A DNA stretch of 64,000 bases from positions 1,550,001 through 1,614,000 of the forward strand of contig NZ_UPHU01000001.1 in the NCBI RefSeq assembly GCF_900566075.1, in the 5' to 3' direction. Under the pieces are notes generated by a model. It worked only from the letters and a program-made list of their open reading frames with translations. It made no database searches and had not been told where the DNA came from. The first letter of the stretch is position 1. Each line of letters opens with the position of its first letter. This DNA is from Mycobacterium pseudokansasii. Lineage in GTDB: Bacteria; Actinomycetota; Actinomycetes; Mycobacteriales; Mycobacteriaceae. This document shows, one piece after another, positions 18,691-30,490 of this stretch. The position numbers and the translations under genes are program-made.

Positions 18691-20277
18691 CTAGTGCAGC
18701 AGCTGCGCGGCGTGCTCGGCCAGATCGAGCACCGGCTGCGGGATGATCCCCAAAACCACTGTGACGAGGGCACATACGGCGATGGCCGCTTTGCTCAGCA
18801 CGCCCGGTGCCACCACTTGCGGTGTGTCGTCGGTGCCTTCGGTAAAGAACATCAGCACGATCACGCGCACGTAAAAGTAGGCGGCGACCCCGCTGGCGAT
18901 CACACCGATGATCACCAGCGGCACCGCCCCCCCTTGGGCCGCGGCCCTAAACACCGCGAACTTGCTGATAAACCCGCTGGTCAGTGGAATGCCGGCGAAC
19001 GCCAGCAGAAACATCGAAAGCATGACGCCCACAATGGGTGAACGCTGACCCAGCCCCGCCCAGTGCGACAGGTTGGCGTCCTCGACTCCCTCGGCGTTGC
19101 GGATCAGGCCCACGATGGCGAATGCGCCCACCGTGGAAAAACTGTAGGCGACCAGATAGAACAGCGTTGCCGACAGGCCGGCTTGGTTGTCGGCGATGAC
19201 GCCGGTGAGGATGAAGCCGACGTGTGCGACCGACGAATAGGCCAGCATCCGTTTGACGTCGGTCTGGTTCACCGCGGTGATGGTGGCCACCGCCATGGTC
19301 AGGATCGAAATCGCCCACAGCACCGGGCGCCACTGGTCGTGCAGCGGCGGCAGCGCGACATAGACCACGCGCAGCAGCGCACCGAACGCCGCGACCTTGG
19401 TGGCGGCCGCCATGAATCCCGTGATCGGGGTGGGCGCGCCCTGGTACACGTCGGGAATCCAGGAATGGAAGGGGACCGCGCCGACCTTGAACAGCAGGCC
19501 GACCGACAGCAGCCCGACGCCGACCAATGCCATTGAGGTATCACTTTGTGCCGTAAGCGAATCGCGGATACCGGACAGGGTCAGCGTGGCGGTCGCACCG
19601 TAGAGCAATGCGACTCCGTAGAGGAAGAACGCCGACGAGAAGGCGCCCAGCAAAAAGTATTTCAACGCCGCTTCCTGCGACAGCAGCCGGCGGTGACGAG
19701 CGAGCCCGCACATCAAGTACAGCGGCAGCGATAACACTTCCAGCGCAACGAACATCGTCAACAGGTCATTGGACGCGGCGAAGACCATCATGCCGCCGAC
19801 CGACAGCGTCAGTAGCGGGAAGAGCTCGGTTTGAGCGGCGCCGGCCCGCTCGGCCTCGTGCTCGGCGTCGCTGCCTGGCACCGCGGAAGCCTGCGGGGTA
19901 AAGGAATCCAGCCCGCCGGTGCCCGCTGCGACCGCCACCCGGTGCGGGGCGGCAACCCGGTGGGCGCTGCGTTCGGCGACGAAGATGACCGCCAGCACGG
20001 CGACGAGCAACATGGTGCCCTGCAGGAACAGCGCCGGTCGATCCACCGCCACCGAACCCAGCACCGCGCGTCGGCCGGACGCCGGAATCGACCTGGCCAC
20101 CATAATGACTGTAATGAAGGCGGCCACGAATCCGCCTACGGTGAGCGTCACCTGGGCGCCGTACCGCATGCGACGCGGCAGGAACGCCTCGACAAGCACT
20201 CCGACCACCGCGACGCCGAAGACGATCAGCATCGGGCAGAGCAGAAAGTACTCAATGCTGGGGCTGGGCAAGGTCAT
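18691..20277 (-). CDS. nuoN: NADH-quinone oxidoreductase subunit N
   Basis: 528 aa, highly hydrophobic (about 14 transmembrane segments), antiporter-like proton-channel subunit of complex I. Recognisable core: KYFLLGAFSSAFFLYG, VPFHSWIPDVYQGAPTPITG, MLAYSSVAHVG and the lysine-containing channel helices. It is the last gene of the operon; its ATG overlaps the nuoM stop by 4 nt (ATGA). The length is close to M. tuberculosis NuoN. Confidence 0.96.
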   Translation of the reverse strand: MTLPSPSIEYFLLCPMLIVFGVAVVGVLVEAFLPRRMRYGAQVTLTVGGFVAAFITVIMVARSIPASGRRAVLGSVAVDRPALFLQGTMLLVAVLAVIFVAERSAHRVAAPHRVAVAAGTGGLDSFTPQASAVPGSDAEHEAERAGAAQTELFPLLTLSVGGMMVFAASNDLLTMFVALEVLSLPLYLMCGLARHRRLLSQEAALKYFLLGAFSSAFFLYGVALLYGATATLTLSGIRDSLTAQSDTSMALVGVGLLSVGLLFKVGAVPFHSWIPDVYQGAPTPITGFMAAATKVAAFGALLRVVYVALPPLHDQWRPVLWAISILTMAVATITAVNQTDVKRMLAYSSVAHVGFILTGVIADNQAGLSATLFYLVAYSFSTVGAFAIVGLIRNAEGVEDANLSHWAGLGQRSPIVGVMLSMFLLAFAGIPLTSGFISKFAVFRAAAQGGAVPLVIIGVIASGVAAYFYVRVIVLMFFTEGTDDTPQVVAPGVLSKAAIAVCALVTVVLGIIPQPVLDLAEHAAQLLH

Positions 20278-21914
20278 TGGTGCGGTCCTTCGGCTGTCCG
20301 GGGGGCGCCGGTTTTCACGGGTACATGAGGCGCGGGATCATGCTGGCCGATGGTGGTCATGGTGTTCTCGACCGCGGGGTTGATGAGGTCGAGCATCGGT
20401 TTGGGATAGACCCCCAGCACGAGCAGTAACGCGATCAGCGGCGCCACCACAATCATTTCGCGGCCCACCAGGTCACCGATCCGTTCGTTGCCCTTGGCCA
20501 CCGGCCCGGTCATCACCCGCTGGTAGAGCCACAGCATGTAGATGGCCGACAGGACCAGGGCTGTGACTCCGAACGCCGCGGCCAGCCAGTAGCGGTTGAA
20601 AGTGCCCAGCAGCACCAGGAATTCGCTGACGAACGGAGCCAGGCCGGGCAGCGACAGGGTGGCCATGGCCGAAACCATGAAGGTGCCGGCCAGGACCGGG
20701 GCCACCTTCTGCACACCGCCGTAGTCGGAGATCGACCGGCTGCCGTGGCGGGAGATGAGGAAGCCGGCGATCAGGAACACCGCCGCCGTCGACAGGCCGT
20801 GGTTGAGCATGTACAGCGTCGACCCGCTCTGTCCCTGGGTGGTCATCACGAAGATACCCGCGATGATGAACCCGAAGTGCGAGATCGAGGTGTAGGCGAT
20901 CAGCCGCATGATGTCGGTCTGACCGATCGCCACCACCGCTCCGTAGGCCACACCGATAATTGCCAGCGTCACGATCAGCGGACGGAAATACGTTGACGCG
21001 TCAGGGAATAGCTGCAGGCAGTAGCGCAGCATGCCGAAGGTGCCAACCTTGTCCATCACCGCCATCATCAGCACCGCGGTCGCGGGAGTCGACTCGACCG
21101 CGGCGTCGGGCAGCCAGCGGTGGAAGGGCCACAGCGGAGCCTTGACGGCGAACGCGAACATGAATCCCAGGAACAGCGCCTTGAACACCGCCGGGTCCAC
21201 GCCGTAGCGGCCCGAGGCAACACCGGCCACGATCTCGCGGAAGTCGAAGGTGCCGGGACCGTGTTGCGCGGTCACCACATACAACCCGATCACCGCCGCC
21301 AGCATGATCAGCCCGCCGAACAGGTTGTACAGCAGGAACTTCACCGCAGCGCGCGAGCGACCCGGACCCTGGCCGAAGCCGCCGATGAGGAAGTACATCG
21401 GGATGAGCATGGCTTCGAAGAAGACGTAGAACAGCAGCACGTCCAGCGCGACCAGCGAGATCAGTACCATCGACTCGATGGCCAGCGTCAGCGCGACGTA
21501 GGCGTGCACACCGCGAGTGCGCTCGCCACCTCGTGACGATCGCAAGCTCGGCGAAGCCGGGCGCTGCGGGCCGTCACCATCTCCGTCGTTCCAGCCGGCT
21601 ACCAGTAGCAGCGGAATCAGCACCGTGGTCAACAGCACCAGCACCACCGCGATGCCGTCCACTCCGAGGGTATAACCGGCGCCGAAAGCCGGTATCCAGG
21701 AATGCTTTTCGACGAACTGGTACGGTTCTGTGCCGGTTTGGGAGCCGGGCTTGAAGCCGATTGCGACGACCGCCGAGACGGCCAGCGTCGCGACGCTGGC
21801 GACCAGGCCGGTCCACTTGGCCAGTTGGCGCAGTCCCGGGGGCAGCAGGATGACCAGCACCGAACCGGCCAGTGGCACCAGCCACAGCGTGCTCAGCCAG
21901 GCAAAGTTGCTCAC
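20274..21914 (-). CDS. nuoM: NADH-quinone oxidoreductase subunit M
   Basis: 546 aa from GTG 21914, which overlaps the nuoL stop (GTGA). The frame continues open 5' but that part lies over nuoL and is not coding. Antiporter-like membrane subunit with [52 protein letters not shown] and [13 protein letters not shown], all typical of NuoM. A loop of about 40 residues rich in Gly/Ser/Arg (residues about 95-135) is inserted after TM4. Confidence 0.96.
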   Translation of the reverse strand: MSNFAWLSTLWLVPLAGSVLVILLPPGLRQLAKWTGLVASVATLAVSAVVAIGFKPGSQTGTEPYQFVEKHSWIPAFGAGYTLGVDGIAVVLVLLTTVLIPLLLVAGWNDGDGDGPQRPASPSLRSSRGGERTRGVHAYVALTLAIESMVLISLVALDVLLFYVFFEAMLIPMYFLIGGFGQGPGRSRAAVKFLLYNLFGGLIMLAAVIGLYVVTAQHGPGTFDFREIVAGVASGRYGVDPAVFKALFLGFMFAFAVKAPLWPFHRWLPDAAVESTPATAVLMMAVMDKVGTFGMLRYCLQLFPDASTYFRPLIVTLAIIGVAYGAVVAIGQTDIMRLIAYTSISHFGFIIAGIFVMTTQGQSGSTLYMLNHGLSTAAVFLIAGFLISRHGSRSISDYGGVQKVAPVLAGTFMVSAMATLSLPGLAPFVSEFLVLLGTFNRYWLAAAFGVTALVLSAIYMLWLYQRVMTGPVAKGNERIGDLVGREMIVVAPLIALLLVLGVYPKPMLDLINPAVENTMTTIGQHDPAPHVPVKTGAPRTAEGPHQ

Positions 21915-23797
21915 CACAGGTTCACCGCCAACAGCACCGCGGCCACCAGCACCGCGCCGGCCAGCATCGACAGCGCGTAGTTGCGGGCGAAGCCGGTTTG
22001 CATGCGCCGCAAGCGGTTCGAGGTCCGGCTCACCAGCGCGGCCAGCGCGTTGACCGACCCGTCCACCCCCGCATTGTCGACTTCGACCAGCGTGTCCGTC
22101 AGGCGGGCGCTGGGACGCATGAACACCTCCTCGTTGAAGGCGTCGCCGTAGAGGTCGGCGCGCGCGGCCGTCGTCAGCACCGACACCTGGGTGGGGGCCA
22201 CCCGCGGGATCGGTGTGGTGGCATACATCCGGTAGGCCACCGCGATGCCGGCGGCGACGACAGCGAGCGTGACCGTGGTGCTGACCCAGGCCGGGATGGC
22301 GTGGACGGCTTCTTCGGGTACGCCGACGACGGGCTCGAGCCAGTGCCGCAGGGTTCCGCCGACCGCGAACAGGCCCCCGGAGAACGCCGAGCCGACCCCC
22401 AGCAAGATCATCGGCCACGTCATCAGCCCAGGCGCCTCGTGCGGATGCGACCCTGGCGCCCACCGCTTCTTGCCGAAGAAGGTCATCAGCATCACCCGCG
22501 TCATATAGAACGCGGTGACGCCGGCACCGAGCAGCGCCGCTCCGCCCAACACATAGCCTCGGGGTCCGCCGACATTGAGCGCCGCTTCGATGATCGCGTC
22601 CTTGGAGAAAAAGCCCGCGAACGGCGGCACCCCGATGATCGCCAGATAGGCCAGCCCGAAGGTGACGAACGTGATCGGCAGCGCGGCCCGCAGTCCGCCG
22701 TAGCGGCGCATGTCCTGTTCTTCGTTCATCGCGTGGATCACCGCGCCGGACCCGAGGAACAGGCCGGCCTTGAAGAAGCCGTGGGTGAGCAGGTGCATGA
22801 TCGCGAAGGCGTAACCGGCCGGGCCCAGACCGGCGGCCAGCACCATGTAGCCGATCTGGCTCATCGTCGATGCGGCCAGCGCGCGTTTGATGTCGTCCTT
22901 GGCGCAGCCGATGAACGCCCCGAACAGCAAGGTGACGGCGCCGACGACGACCACGGCCAGCTGAGCCTCCGGCGACAGGTTGTACAGCGGGTTGGACCGC
23001 ACGATCAGATACACGCCGGCGGTCACCATGGTAGCGGCGTGGATCAGCGCGGACACCGGGGTGGGACCCTCCATCGCGTCGCCCAGCCAGGCCTGCAGCG
23101 GAACCTGAGCGGACTTCGCGCACGCGCCCAACAACAGCAGCAACCCCATCGCGGTCAGCGCACCGCGACCAGCGGCCGGTGCACCGGCGAATACTCCGCT
23201 GTAGGACAGCGTCCCGAACGTGGCGAACATGACGAACATGCCCAGCGCCAATCCGGCGTCGCCGACCCGGTTCATCACGAACGCCTTCTTGGCCGCCGTC
23301 GCCGCCGACGGTTTGTGATACCAGAAACCGATCAGCAGGTAGGACGCCAGCCCGACGCCTTCCCAGCCGACATAGAGCAGCGCATAGTTGTCGGCGACCA
23401 CCAGCAGCAGCATCGAGGCCAGAAACAGGTTGAGATAGCCGAAAAATCGGCGGCGGTCCGCGTCGTCGGCCATGTAGGCGACCGAATAAATATGGATCAG
23501 CGACCCGACGCCGGTGATCAGCAGTACGAAGCACATCGACAACTGGTCGAGCTGCAGCCCGAAGTCGACCTGGAGGCCGCCCACCGGGATCCAGGTGTAC
23601 ACCGTCTGGCGGATAACGCGGTCGCCCTCGCCCCGGCTGAGCATGTCGGCAAGCAACGTGGCGCCCACGCCGAACGACGCGACGGCCGCCGCACAGCCCA
23701 GCCAATGACCCCACGCGTCGGTTCGTCTGCCGCCGAACAGCAAGATCGCGGCACCCGCCAGGGGCAGCGCCACCAGCAGCCAGCTGTAGTGAGTCAT
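21911..23797 (-). CDS. nuoL: NADH-quinone oxidoreductase subunit L
   Basis: 628 aa from ATG 23797 ([15 protein letters not shown]). The open frame upstream to 23857 reads hydrophilic and is not expected. Largest antiporter-like subunit: [53 protein letters not shown] core and C-terminal lateral-helix region. It starts 10 nt after the nuoK stop. Confidence 0.96.
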   Translation of the reverse strand: MTHYSWLLVALPLAGAAILLFGGRRTDAWGHWLGCAAAVASFGVGATLLADMLSRGEGDRVIRQTVYTWIPVGGLQVDFGLQLDQLSMCFVLLITGVGSLIHIYSVAYMADDADRRRFFGYLNLFLASMLLLVVADNYALLYVGWEGVGLASYLLIGFWYHKPSAATAAKKAFVMNRVGDAGLALGMFVMFATFGTLSYSGVFAGAPAAGRGALTAMGLLLLLGACAKSAQVPLQAWLGDAMEGPTPVSALIHAATMVTAGVYLIVRSNPLYNLSPEAQLAVVVVGAVTLLFGAFIGCAKDDIKRALAASTMSQIGYMVLAAGLGPAGYAFAIMHLLTHGFFKAGLFLGSGAVIHAMNEEQDMRRYGGLRAALPITFVTFGLAYLAIIGVPPFAGFFSKDAIIEAALNVGGPRGYVLGGAALLGAGVTAFYMTRVMLMTFFGKKRWAPGSHPHEAPGLMTWPMILLGVGSAFSGGLFAVGGTLRHWLEPVVGVPEEAVHAIPAWVSTTVTLAVVAAGIAVAYRMYATTPIPRVAPTQVSVLTTAARADLYGDAFNEEVFMRPSARLTDTLVEVDNAGVDGSVNALAALVSRTSNRLRRMQTGFARNYALSMLAGAVLVAAVLLAVNLW

Positions 23798-23807
23798 GTT
23801 GGCGTTC

Positions 23808-24107
23808 TTAGCCTTTGAGTAGGTTCGCGTCGTCGACGGACGCCGATTTGCGGGCACGGAAAATCGTCATGATGATGGCCAGGCCGACGACGACTTCACA
23901 GGCGGCCACCACCATGGTGAAGAAGGCGATCATCTGTCCGTCGAGATGGCCGTGCATCCGCGCAAACGTGACAAACGCCAGATTGACCGCGTTGAGCATC
24001 AGCTCGACGCACATGAACATGACAATGGCGTTGCGTCGCAGCAGCACACCGGAGGCGCCGATGGTGAACAGCAGCGCCGAAAGGTAAAGGTAATTGGCCG
24101 GGTTCAC
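23808..24107 (-). CDS. nuoK: NADH-quinone oxidoreductase subunit K
   Basis: 99 aa, the standard length, with three transmembrane helices: [40 protein letters not shown] (containing the conserved membrane Glu) and [19 protein letters not shown] (second conserved Glu). These form the proton path next to NuoJ and NuoN. It starts at a GTG overlapping the nuoJ stop (GTGA). Confidence 0.97.
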   Translation of the reverse strand: MNPANYLYLSALLFTIGASGVLLRRNAIVMFMCVELMLNAVNLAFVTFARMHGHLDGQMIAFFTMVVAACEVVVGLAIIMTIFRARKSASVDDANLLKG

Positions 24108-24916
24108 GACGTACCTCCGTTGACCGTGTCGGCGGAGAGGGTCGCTGTGCCATCCGCGCCCCGGCCGCGCAATATCGGGGAGACCGACAATTCCGAGTAC
24201 GTGCCGTCGGGCAGCAGCGCTGCCGAATCGACCGCGTTACGGCGGGCGTAGACGCCCGGGTTGGGCAGGGGGGTGGGGTGTCCGCCGGGACGGAAGCGCT
24301 CCTGCGAGAGCTCACGCTGGGTCTTGCGACGCTCGAAGCGCTCTCGGTGAGCCAGCACCATCGCTCCGACCGCGGCGGTGATCAACAGCGCGCTGGTCAG
24401 CTCGAACGCCCACAGGTAGCGAAAGAAGATCAGCGCCGCCAAGCCTTCGACATTGCCGTTGGCGTTGGCGGCGGTCAGTCCGGCGAAGCCGCCAGTCGCC
24501 ACGTTGCCGATGCCGCCGACCAGCAGGATGCCGAACCCGATCCCAGTGGCCACCGCGGCGACCCGCTGTCCGCGCAAGGTCTCCTTCAGCGATTCCGCGG
24601 AGTCCACGCCGATCAGCATCAGCACGAACAAGAACAGCATCATGACCGCGCCGGTGTAGACCACGACTTGAACGACGCCCAGAAACAGCGCGTCCTGGAC
24701 CATGTAGAACACGGCCAGGATGATCATCGTCATCGCCAAGAACATCGCCGAGTACACCGCGTTGACGGCCAGCACCACGCCAAGGGCGGCGATCAGTGCC
24801 AGCGCGCCCAGGATCCAGAACGTCACCGCTTCACCGGTGGAGGTCCGAACGATGGTGTCTTGCGCCACATGAGAAGCCAGATCAGAAGCAAAATCAGAGG
24901 CCAGTAATGCGGTCAC
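24104..24916 (-). CDS. nuoJ: NADH-quinone oxidoreductase subunit J
   Basis: 270 aa from a GTG overlapping the nuoI stop. Five transmembrane helices; the conserved [12 protein letters not shown] segment in TM3 carries the pi-bulge typical of NuoJ. An N-terminal extension of about 25 residues and a C-terminal hydrophilic tail of about 70 residues (rich in Arg, then Pro/Gly) go beyond the enterobacterial NuoJ length, as is usual in mycobacteria. Confidence 0.95.
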   Translation of the reverse strand: MTALLASDFASDLASHVAQDTIVRTSTGEAVTFWILGALALIAALGVVLAVNAVYSAMFLAMTMIILAVFYMVQDALFLGVVQVVVYTGAVMMLFLFVLMLIGVDSAESLKETLRGQRVAAVATGIGFGILLVGGIGNVATGGFAGLTAANANGNVEGLAALIFFRYLWAFELTSALLITAAVGAMVLAHRERFERRKTQRELSQERFRPGGHPTPLPNPGVYARRNAVDSAALLPDGTYSELSVSPILRGRGADGTATLSADTVNGGTS

Positions 24917-25458
24917 CGGGAATCTCCGGCCTGCTGCGGCTCGCGTAAGCCATGCGGGGTCACGTTGCCCAGGTAGTAGTCCTTGTCGGTGGCGCCCGCA
25001 GCCCTGGGGTGCGGTGGCGCGGTCATCTCGGGCAGCAGCGGAGCCAGCAGCCGGTCCTTCTCATAGATCAGGTCGGCGCGGTTGTCGTCGGCCATCTCGT
25101 AGTCGTTGGTCATGGTCAGCGCCCGGGTGGGGCAAGCCTCGATGCACAGACCGCAACCGATGCAGCGCAGGTAGTTGATCTGGTAGACCCGGCCGTAACG
25201 CTCGCCGGGGGAATACCGCGCCTCTTCGGTGTTGTCGGCACCCTCGACGTAGATCGCGTCGGCGGGGCACGCCCAGGCGCACAACTCGCAGCCGATGCAT
25301 TTCTCCAAACCGTCGGGGTATCGGTTGAGCTGATGACGGCCGTGGTAACGCGGTGCCACCGGACCGGGTTTTTCCGGATACTCCTCGGTGACTGTCTTTT
25401 TGAACATCGACCCGAGGGTCACGCCGAATCCGGCAACGGCGTCCAGGAGTCTAGCCAC
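24913..25458 (-). CDS. nuoI: NADH-quinone oxidoreductase subunit I (2 x 4Fe-4S)
   Basis: 181 aa from GTG 25458, chosen because AAGGAG sits 7 nt upstream; an upstream in-frame start at 25482 lacks this. Two ferredoxin-type clusters: [12 protein letters not shown] (Cys54/57/60/64) and [12 protein letters not shown] (Cys99/102/105/109), which carry electrons toward NuoB. It overlaps the nuoH stop by 8 nt. Confidence 0.96.
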   Translation of the reverse strand: MARLLDAVAGFGVTLGSMFKKTVTEEYPEKPGPVAPRYHGRHQLNRYPDGLEKCIGCELCAWACPADAIYVEGADNTEEARYSPGERYGRVYQINYLRCIGCGLCIEACPTRALTMTNDYEMADDNRADLIYEKDRLLAPLLPEMTAPPHPRAAGATDKDYYLGNVTPHGLREPQQAGDSR

Positions 25459-26704
25459 GCGCGTTCTCCTTGCTCGCACCAACTGGCTGGGCCAGTGGCT
25501 TCATGGGCAGCGGCGGTGTCGGGAATACCGGTTCGGCGTCGCCGCGTTCGGCCGCGCTTTCGGCGCGCTGCCGGCGGCGCTTCACCCGAGAGCCCGGGCT
25601 TCGTAGCGACATCACCAGGCCCGTGGTTACGACGAGGCTGCTGACCACCAACGTCGCCGTCCAATACTGGTATCCCTGGTTGCGCAACGCGCGGATGACG
25701 GCCGCGATCATGATCCACAGCAGCGAGACGGGAATCAGCAATTTCCAGCCCAGCGCCATGAATTGGTCGTAGCGCAGCCGCGGCAACGTGGCCCGCAGCC
25801 AGAAATAGATGAACAAGAAGCCCCACACCTTGGCGGTGAACCAGAGCAACGGCCACCAGCCGGTGTTGGCTCCGGCCCACATGTTCAGCGGCCAGGGAGC
25901 ATGCCAGCCGCCCAGGAACATCGTCGCGGCCAGCGCCGAAACGGTTGTCATGTTGACGTATTCGGCCAGCATGAACATCGCGAACTTCAGCGACGAGTAC
26001 TCGGTGTGGAAACCGGCGACCAGCTCACCCTCTGCTTCGGGCAGGTCGAATGGTGCCCGGTTGGTCTCGCCCACCATGGAGATGAGGTAGATCACGAACG
26101 ACGGCAGCAACAGAAAGACGTACCAGACCCGGTCTTGTGCGGCGATGATCTGTGACGTCGACATGGTGCCGGCGTAGAGGAACACGGTCGCGAACGACAA
26201 CCCCATCGCGACTTCGTAGGAGATCACCTGGGCGGTCGAGCGCACACCGCCGAGTAGCGGATACGTCGATCCCGAAGCCCAGCCGCCGAGCACGATGCCG
26301 TACACCCCGACCGCCGACAGGGCCAGGATGAATAGCACCGCGACCGGCAGATCGGTCAGTTGCAACGGCGTCCGGTGGCCGAACACCGACACCTCGGGGC
26401 CGAACGGGACGAACGCAAATGCCGTGAACGCGGGAATCACCGAGATGATCGGGGCCAGAAAATACACGAACTTGTCGATGCCGCCGGGCGTGATGCTTTC
26501 CTTGAGCGCCAGCTTGATTCCGTCGGCGAGGCTTTGCAACGCGCCGTGCGGCCCGACTCGGTTGGGGCCGGGGCGAAGTTGCATCCGGCCCAGCAGCTTG
26601 CGCTCGGCCAGGATCGCCACCAGCACCGTCAGCATGAGGAAGACGAACATGGCGATTGCCTTGGCTACGACCAGCCACCAGACGTCGTGCCCGAACGGGG
26701 TCAT
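25451..26704 (-). CDS. nuoH: NADH-quinone oxidoreductase subunit H
   Basis: 417 aa from ATG 26704, about 8 nt after GGGAGGAG; a GTG two codons upstream (26710) is too close to that site. Eight or nine transmembrane helices. The cytoplasmic quinone-site loop [16 protein letters not shown] and [19 protein letters not shown] are diagnostic. A charged C-terminal tail (residues about 365-417, rich in Arg/Glu/Pro) is unlike E. coli NuoH. 49 bp separate it from nuoG, the longest gap of the operon apart from nuoA-nuoB. Confidence 0.96.
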   Translation of the reverse strand: MTPFGHDVWWLVVAKAIAMFVFLMLTVLVAILAERKLLGRMQLRPGPNRVGPHGALQSLADGIKLALKESITPGGIDKFVYFLAPIISVIPAFTAFAFVPFGPEVSVFGHRTPLQLTDLPVAVLFILALSAVGVYGIVLGGWASGSTYPLLGGVRSTAQVISYEVAMGLSFATVFLYAGTMSTSQIIAAQDRVWYVFLLLPSFVIYLISMVGETNRAPFDLPEAEGELVAGFHTEYSSLKFAMFMLAEYVNMTTVSALAATMFLGGWHAPWPLNMWAGANTGWWPLLWFTAKVWGFLFIYFWLRATLPRLRYDQFMALGWKLLIPVSLLWIMIAAVIRALRNQGYQYWTATLVVSSLVVTTGLVMSLRSPGSRVKRRRQRAESAAERGDAEPVFPTPPLPMKPLAQPVGASKENARG

Positions 26705-26753
26705 CGGCACCGCTCCTCCCCATCACTTCGTTCTGCGTCGTCGCCGGCGCGGG

Positions 26754-29165
26754 TCATTCGCTCACTCCAATTCGCACGACGCTGCCCAGACTCGCGCGCA
26801 GCTGCCGGTACACCGCCGAACCGCAGGAGTTCAGCGGAAGCCACACCACCCGATCGGGCATGTCGGTGACGCACAGCGGCACGGTGATCGATCCACGCGA
26901 CGTGCTGACGGTGACATCGTCGCCGTCGGCGGCGCCGATCTCGGCTGCGGTGTCGGCCGACAGCCGCACCACCGGCGGGCGCGCGGTGCCGGCCAGATGC
27001 GGTTCGCCGTCCTGCAGCCGGCCCGCGTCCAGCAGCATCCGCCAACCGGTCAGCGCCGCCTCGCCAGTGCCCGGTTGGGCGGGTCCGGGCGCGGCAACAT
27101 GCGGGCCGGCGGCGTGTTTGCCGTCCCAGGTGCCCAGCGCGGCGAGCTCGGCGCGGGCCGCCTCGACGGTGGACACGCCCAGATAGACGCCCATCTCATC
27201 GGCCAGCGCGTCGAGCACCCGGTGATCCGACTGGCCGGCTTGCGCAATGGTGCCCTGCAGCGCGGGCTTGAACCCGCGGTAGCGTCCCTCCCAGTTGACG
27301 AAGGCACCGGCCTTCTGCGCCGTCGGCGCGACGGGGAACACCACGTCGGCGCGCTCGGTGACGGCGCTGTGCCGTAATTCCAGACTGACCACGAACCCGG
27401 CGGCGTCTAGTGCGGCAAGCGCCGCTTCCGGATCGGCGAAGTCGCCCGGTTCCACACCGCCGACCAGCAGCGCGCCCAGCGTGCCGTCGGCCGCGGCGGC
27501 GAGCATCCCGTCGGCGTCACGCCCTGGGGCCGAAGGCAATTCGGCCACATGCCAGGCGTCTCGGACCTGCGATCGGGCGGTCTCGTCGGCCAGCGGACGG
27601 CCACCGGGCAGCAGTCCCGGCAGCGCGCCGGCTTCCAGTGCGCCCCGTTCCCCGGCGCGGCGCGGCACCCAGGCCAGCCGAGCTCCGGTGGAGTCGGCCA
27701 GCCGTGCCACGGCGGACAATCCACCGGCCACCGTCGCCAAGCGTTCCCCGACCATGATGACCGCGCCCGGTGTGGCCAGCAGATCGCCCAGTTCACCGGT
27801 GGCCAGCCCATCCAGGGCCGCGGGCTCCGCGCCGGGAACGGTCTTGATCAGGGTGCCGGACATCTTCTGCAGCCCGCGGGTGGCAAACGGCGCGATCGCA
27901 TACACCGGAACCTTGTGCTTGCGGGCCGCCTTGCGCAGCCGCAGGAAGACGATCGGCGACTCGTCTTCGGGCTCGAACCCGACCAGCACCACCACGGGAG
28001 CCGATTCCAGGTCGGAATAGCTGACGGTGAGTGCTCGGCCCGCGACCCGGGCCGCCAGAAAGTCGGCCTCCTCGGCTGAGTGCGGCCGGGCCCTGAAGTC
28101 GACGTCGTTGGTGTCCAACACAATTCGGGCGAACTTGGCGTAGGCGTAGGCGTCTTCCCAGGTGACCCGGCCGCCGACCAGCACACCGGTGCGACCGCGG
28201 GCCGCTTCGAGTCCTTGGGCCGCGGCCACCATGGCGTGCGACCACGACGCGGGCACCAGCTCGCCGTCGGCATTCCGGATTAGGGGAGTGGTGAGGACGT
28301 CCGGCTGGGTTGCATAGTTGAAAGCCCACCGGCCCTTGTCGCAGTTCCACTCCTCGTTGACTTCCGGGTCGTCGCCAGCGAGGCGGCGCAGCACCTTGCC
28401 GCGGCGGTGGTCGGTGCGTTGGGCACATCCCGACGCGCAGTGCTCACAGACGCTGGGGCTGGAGACCAAGTCGAACGGACGCGCCCGGAATCGGTAGGCA
28501 GTCCCGGTCAGCGCGCCGACCGGGCAGATCTGCACCGTGTTGCCCGAGAAGTAGGAGTCGAACGGTTCGCCTGTATAGATGCCGACCTGCTGCAACGCGC
28601 CGCGCTCCTGCATGTCGATGAACGGATCGCCGGCGATCTGCTCGGAGAACCGAGTGCAGCGCGCACACAAGATGCAGCGTTCCCGGTCCAGCAATACCTG
28701 TGCGGAGATGTTGATGGGCTTGGCGAACGTGCGCTTGACGTCGGTGAAGCGGGAGTCGGGCCGGCCGTTGGACATGGCCTGGTTCTGCAGCGGGCATTCG
28801 CCGCCCTTGTCGCACATCGGGCAGTCCAGCGGATGGTTGATCAGCAGCAGCTCCATCACGCCGTGCTGGGCCTTATCGGCGGCGTCCGAGGTGAGCTGAG
28901 TGCGTACCACCATGTCGTCGGTGCAGACCGTGGTGCACGACGCCAGCGGCTTGCGCTGTCCCTCCACCTCGACCAGACATTGCCGGCACGCGCCCACCGG
29001 GTCCAGCAGTGGGTGGTCGCAGAACCGTGGGATCTGGATACCCATCAACTCGGCCGCGCGGATAACCAAAGTGCCTTTGGGGACGCTGATTTCGTTGCCG
29101 TCGATGGTCAGCCTCACCATCTCCGGCTGAGCCACGCGGTTTTCGGTGTCGGCCGTCTGGGTCAC
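26754..29165 (-). CDS. nuoG: NADH-quinone oxidoreductase subunit G
   Basis: 803 aa from GTG 29165, overlapping the nuoF stop (GTGA). N-terminal 2Fe-2S ligands Cys49, Cys60, Cys63, Cys77 ([19 protein letters not shown]). His/Cys 4Fe-4S segment [17 protein letters not shown], then [13 protein letters not shown] and CPVGAL, then an extra N7-type cluster motif CEHCASGC. The C-terminal part is the molybdopterin-oxidoreductase-like domain. It carries electrons from NuoF/E to the connecting module. Confidence 0.96.
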   Translation of the reverse strand: MTQTADTENRVAQPEMVRLTIDGNEISVPKGTLVIRAAELMGIQIPRFCDHPLLDPVGACRQCLVEVEGQRKPLASCTTVCTDDMVVRTQLTSDAADKAQHGVMELLLINHPLDCPMCDKGGECPLQNQAMSNGRPDSRFTDVKRTFAKPINISAQVLLDRERCILCARCTRFSEQIAGDPFIDMQERGALQQVGIYTGEPFDSYFSGNTVQICPVGALTGTAYRFRARPFDLVSSPSVCEHCASGCAQRTDHRRGKVLRRLAGDDPEVNEEWNCDKGRWAFNYATQPDVLTTPLIRNADGELVPASWSHAMVAAAQGLEAARGRTGVLVGGRVTWEDAYAYAKFARIVLDTNDVDFRARPHSAEEADFLAARVAGRALTVSYSDLESAPVVVLVGFEPEDESPIVFLRLRKAARKHKVPVYAIAPFATRGLQKMSGTLIKTVPGAEPAALDGLATGELGDLLATPGAVIMVGERLATVAGGLSAVARLADSTGARLAWVPRRAGERGALEAGALPGLLPGGRPLADETARSQVRDAWHVAELPSAPGRDADGMLAAAADGTLGALLVGGVEPGDFADPEAALAALDAAGFVVSLELRHSAVTERADVVFPVAPTAQKAGAFVNWEGRYRGFKPALQGTIAQAGQSDHRVLDALADEMGVYLGVSTVEAARAELAALGTWDGKHAAGPHVAAPGPAQPGTGEAALTGWRMLLDAGRLQDGEPHLAGTARPPVVRLSADTAAEIGAADGDDVTVSTSRGSITVPLCVTDMPDRVVWLPLNSCGSAVYRQLRASLGSVVRIGVSE

Positions 29166-30490
29166 GCGTTTCCTCCGTTGGGCATCAGCATGGATTCCCG
29201 AGGATCGAACGGGCATCCGCCTCCTTCGACATGAGCGACATACTCGTCCCGGAAGTACTTGATCGACGACATCACCGGGCTCGCGGCGCCATCGCCCAAC
29301 GCGCAGAACGCCTTTCCCAGGATCGAGTCCGAGATGTCGAGCAGTTTGTCGATGTCTTCGCGGGTGCCCCGACCGGTTTCCAGCCGCTCGTAGATCTTGT
29401 CCAGCCAGAACGTGCCCTCCCGGCAGGGTGTGCATTTCCCGCACGACTCGTGCTTGTAGAACTCGGTCCAGCGCCGCACCGCACGCACCACGCAGGTGGT
29501 CTCATCGAAGATCTCCAGTGCTTTGGTGCCCAGCATCGATCCGACAGCGCCCACACCCTCATAATCCAATGGCACGTCAAGGTGCTCGTCGGTGAGCAAT
29601 GGTGTGGAGGACCCGCCCGGTGTCCAGAATTTCAGCCGGTGTCCGGCGCGGACCCCGCCGGCGTAATCGAGCAATTCGCGCAACGTGATGCCCAGCGGCG
29701 CCTCGTACTGCCCGGGGCGGGTGACGTGCCCGGACAACGAATACAGCGTGAAGCCAGGCGATTTCTCGCTGCCCATCGACCGGAACCAGTCGACGCCGTT
29801 GAGAATGATCGACGGGACGCTGGCGATGGTCTCGACGTTGTTGATCACCGTCGGGCAGCCGTAGAGCCCCGCAACGGCGGGGAAGGGCGGCCGTAGCCGC
29901 GGCTGGCCGCGTCGGCCTTCCAGCGAATCGAGCAGCGCGGTCTCCTCGCCGCAGATGTAGGCGCCGGCGCCGGCGTGCACCACCAGCTCGAGGTCGAAGC
30001 CGGAGCCGGCTATGTTGCGGCCCAGGTAACCGGCCGCGTAGGCCTCGGCCACCGCGTTCTGCAGGCGGCGCAGCACCGGCAGGACCTCGCCGCGCACGTA
30101 GATGAAAGCGTGGTGGGCACGGATGGCGTACGCGGCGATGATGATTCCCTCGACGAGCACGTGCGGTGTCGCCAGCATCAGCGGAATGTCTTTGCAGGTG
30201 CCGGGTTCGGACTCGTCGGCGTTGACCACCAGGTAGTGCGGCCTGGCCGCGGGGCCCTTGTCGCCCTGCGGGATGAACGACCATTTGGTGCCGGTGGCGA
30301 ATCCGGCGCCGCCGCGCCCGCGCAGCCCGGAGTCCTTGACGGTGCCGATCACGTCGTCGGGGTCCATGGCCAAGGCCTTCGTCATCGCCTGGTAGCCGTC
30401 ATGGCGCTGATACGTCGCCATGGTCCATGACTCGGGGTCGTCCCAGTAGCGGCTGATCACCGGGGTCAACGGGGTTGCCTGCGAGGTCAT
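29162..30490 (-). CDS. nuoF: NADH-quinone oxidoreductase subunit F (NADH/FMN site)
   Basis: 442 aa from ATG 30490, whose first base is the last base of the nuoE stop (TGATG). Gly-rich NADH/FMN site [14 protein letters not shown] (about 57-70), the acidic ESEPGTC loop, and 4Fe-4S ligands in [12 protein letters not shown] near the C-terminus. Entry point of electrons from NADH. Confidence 0.97.
   Translation of the reverse strand: MTSQATPLTPVISRYWDDPESWTMATYQRHDGYQAMTKALAMDPDDVIGTVKDSGLRGRGGAGFATGTKWSFIPQGDKGPAARPHYLVVNADESEPGTCKDIPLMLATPHVLVEGIIIAAYAIRAHHAFIYVRGEVLPVLRRLQNAVAEAYAAGYLGRNIAGSGFDLELVVHAGAGAYICGEETALLDSLEGRRGQPRLRPPFPAVAGLYGCPTVINNVETIASVPSIILNGVDWFRSMGSEKSPGFTLYSLSGHVTRPGQYEAPLGITLRELLDYAGGVRAGHRLKFWTPGGSSTPLLTDEHLDVPLDYEGVGAVGSMLGTKALEIFDETTCVVRAVRRWTEFYKHESCGKCTPCREGTFWLDKIYERLETGRGTREDIDKLLDISDSILGKAFCALGDGAASPVMSSIKYFRDEYVAHVEGGGCPFDPRESMLMPNGGNA

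Noticed and set aside
21915..23714. 5' extension of the nuoM frame over nuoL
   Set aside because: NuoM homology starts at GTG 21914, which overlaps the nuoL stop. The extension has Arg-rich, non-membrane composition.
21872..23818. Long plus-strand open frame opposite nuoL
   Set aside because: nuoL is unmistakable on the minus strand; the plus-strand product is Arg/Gly/His-rich without any family match.
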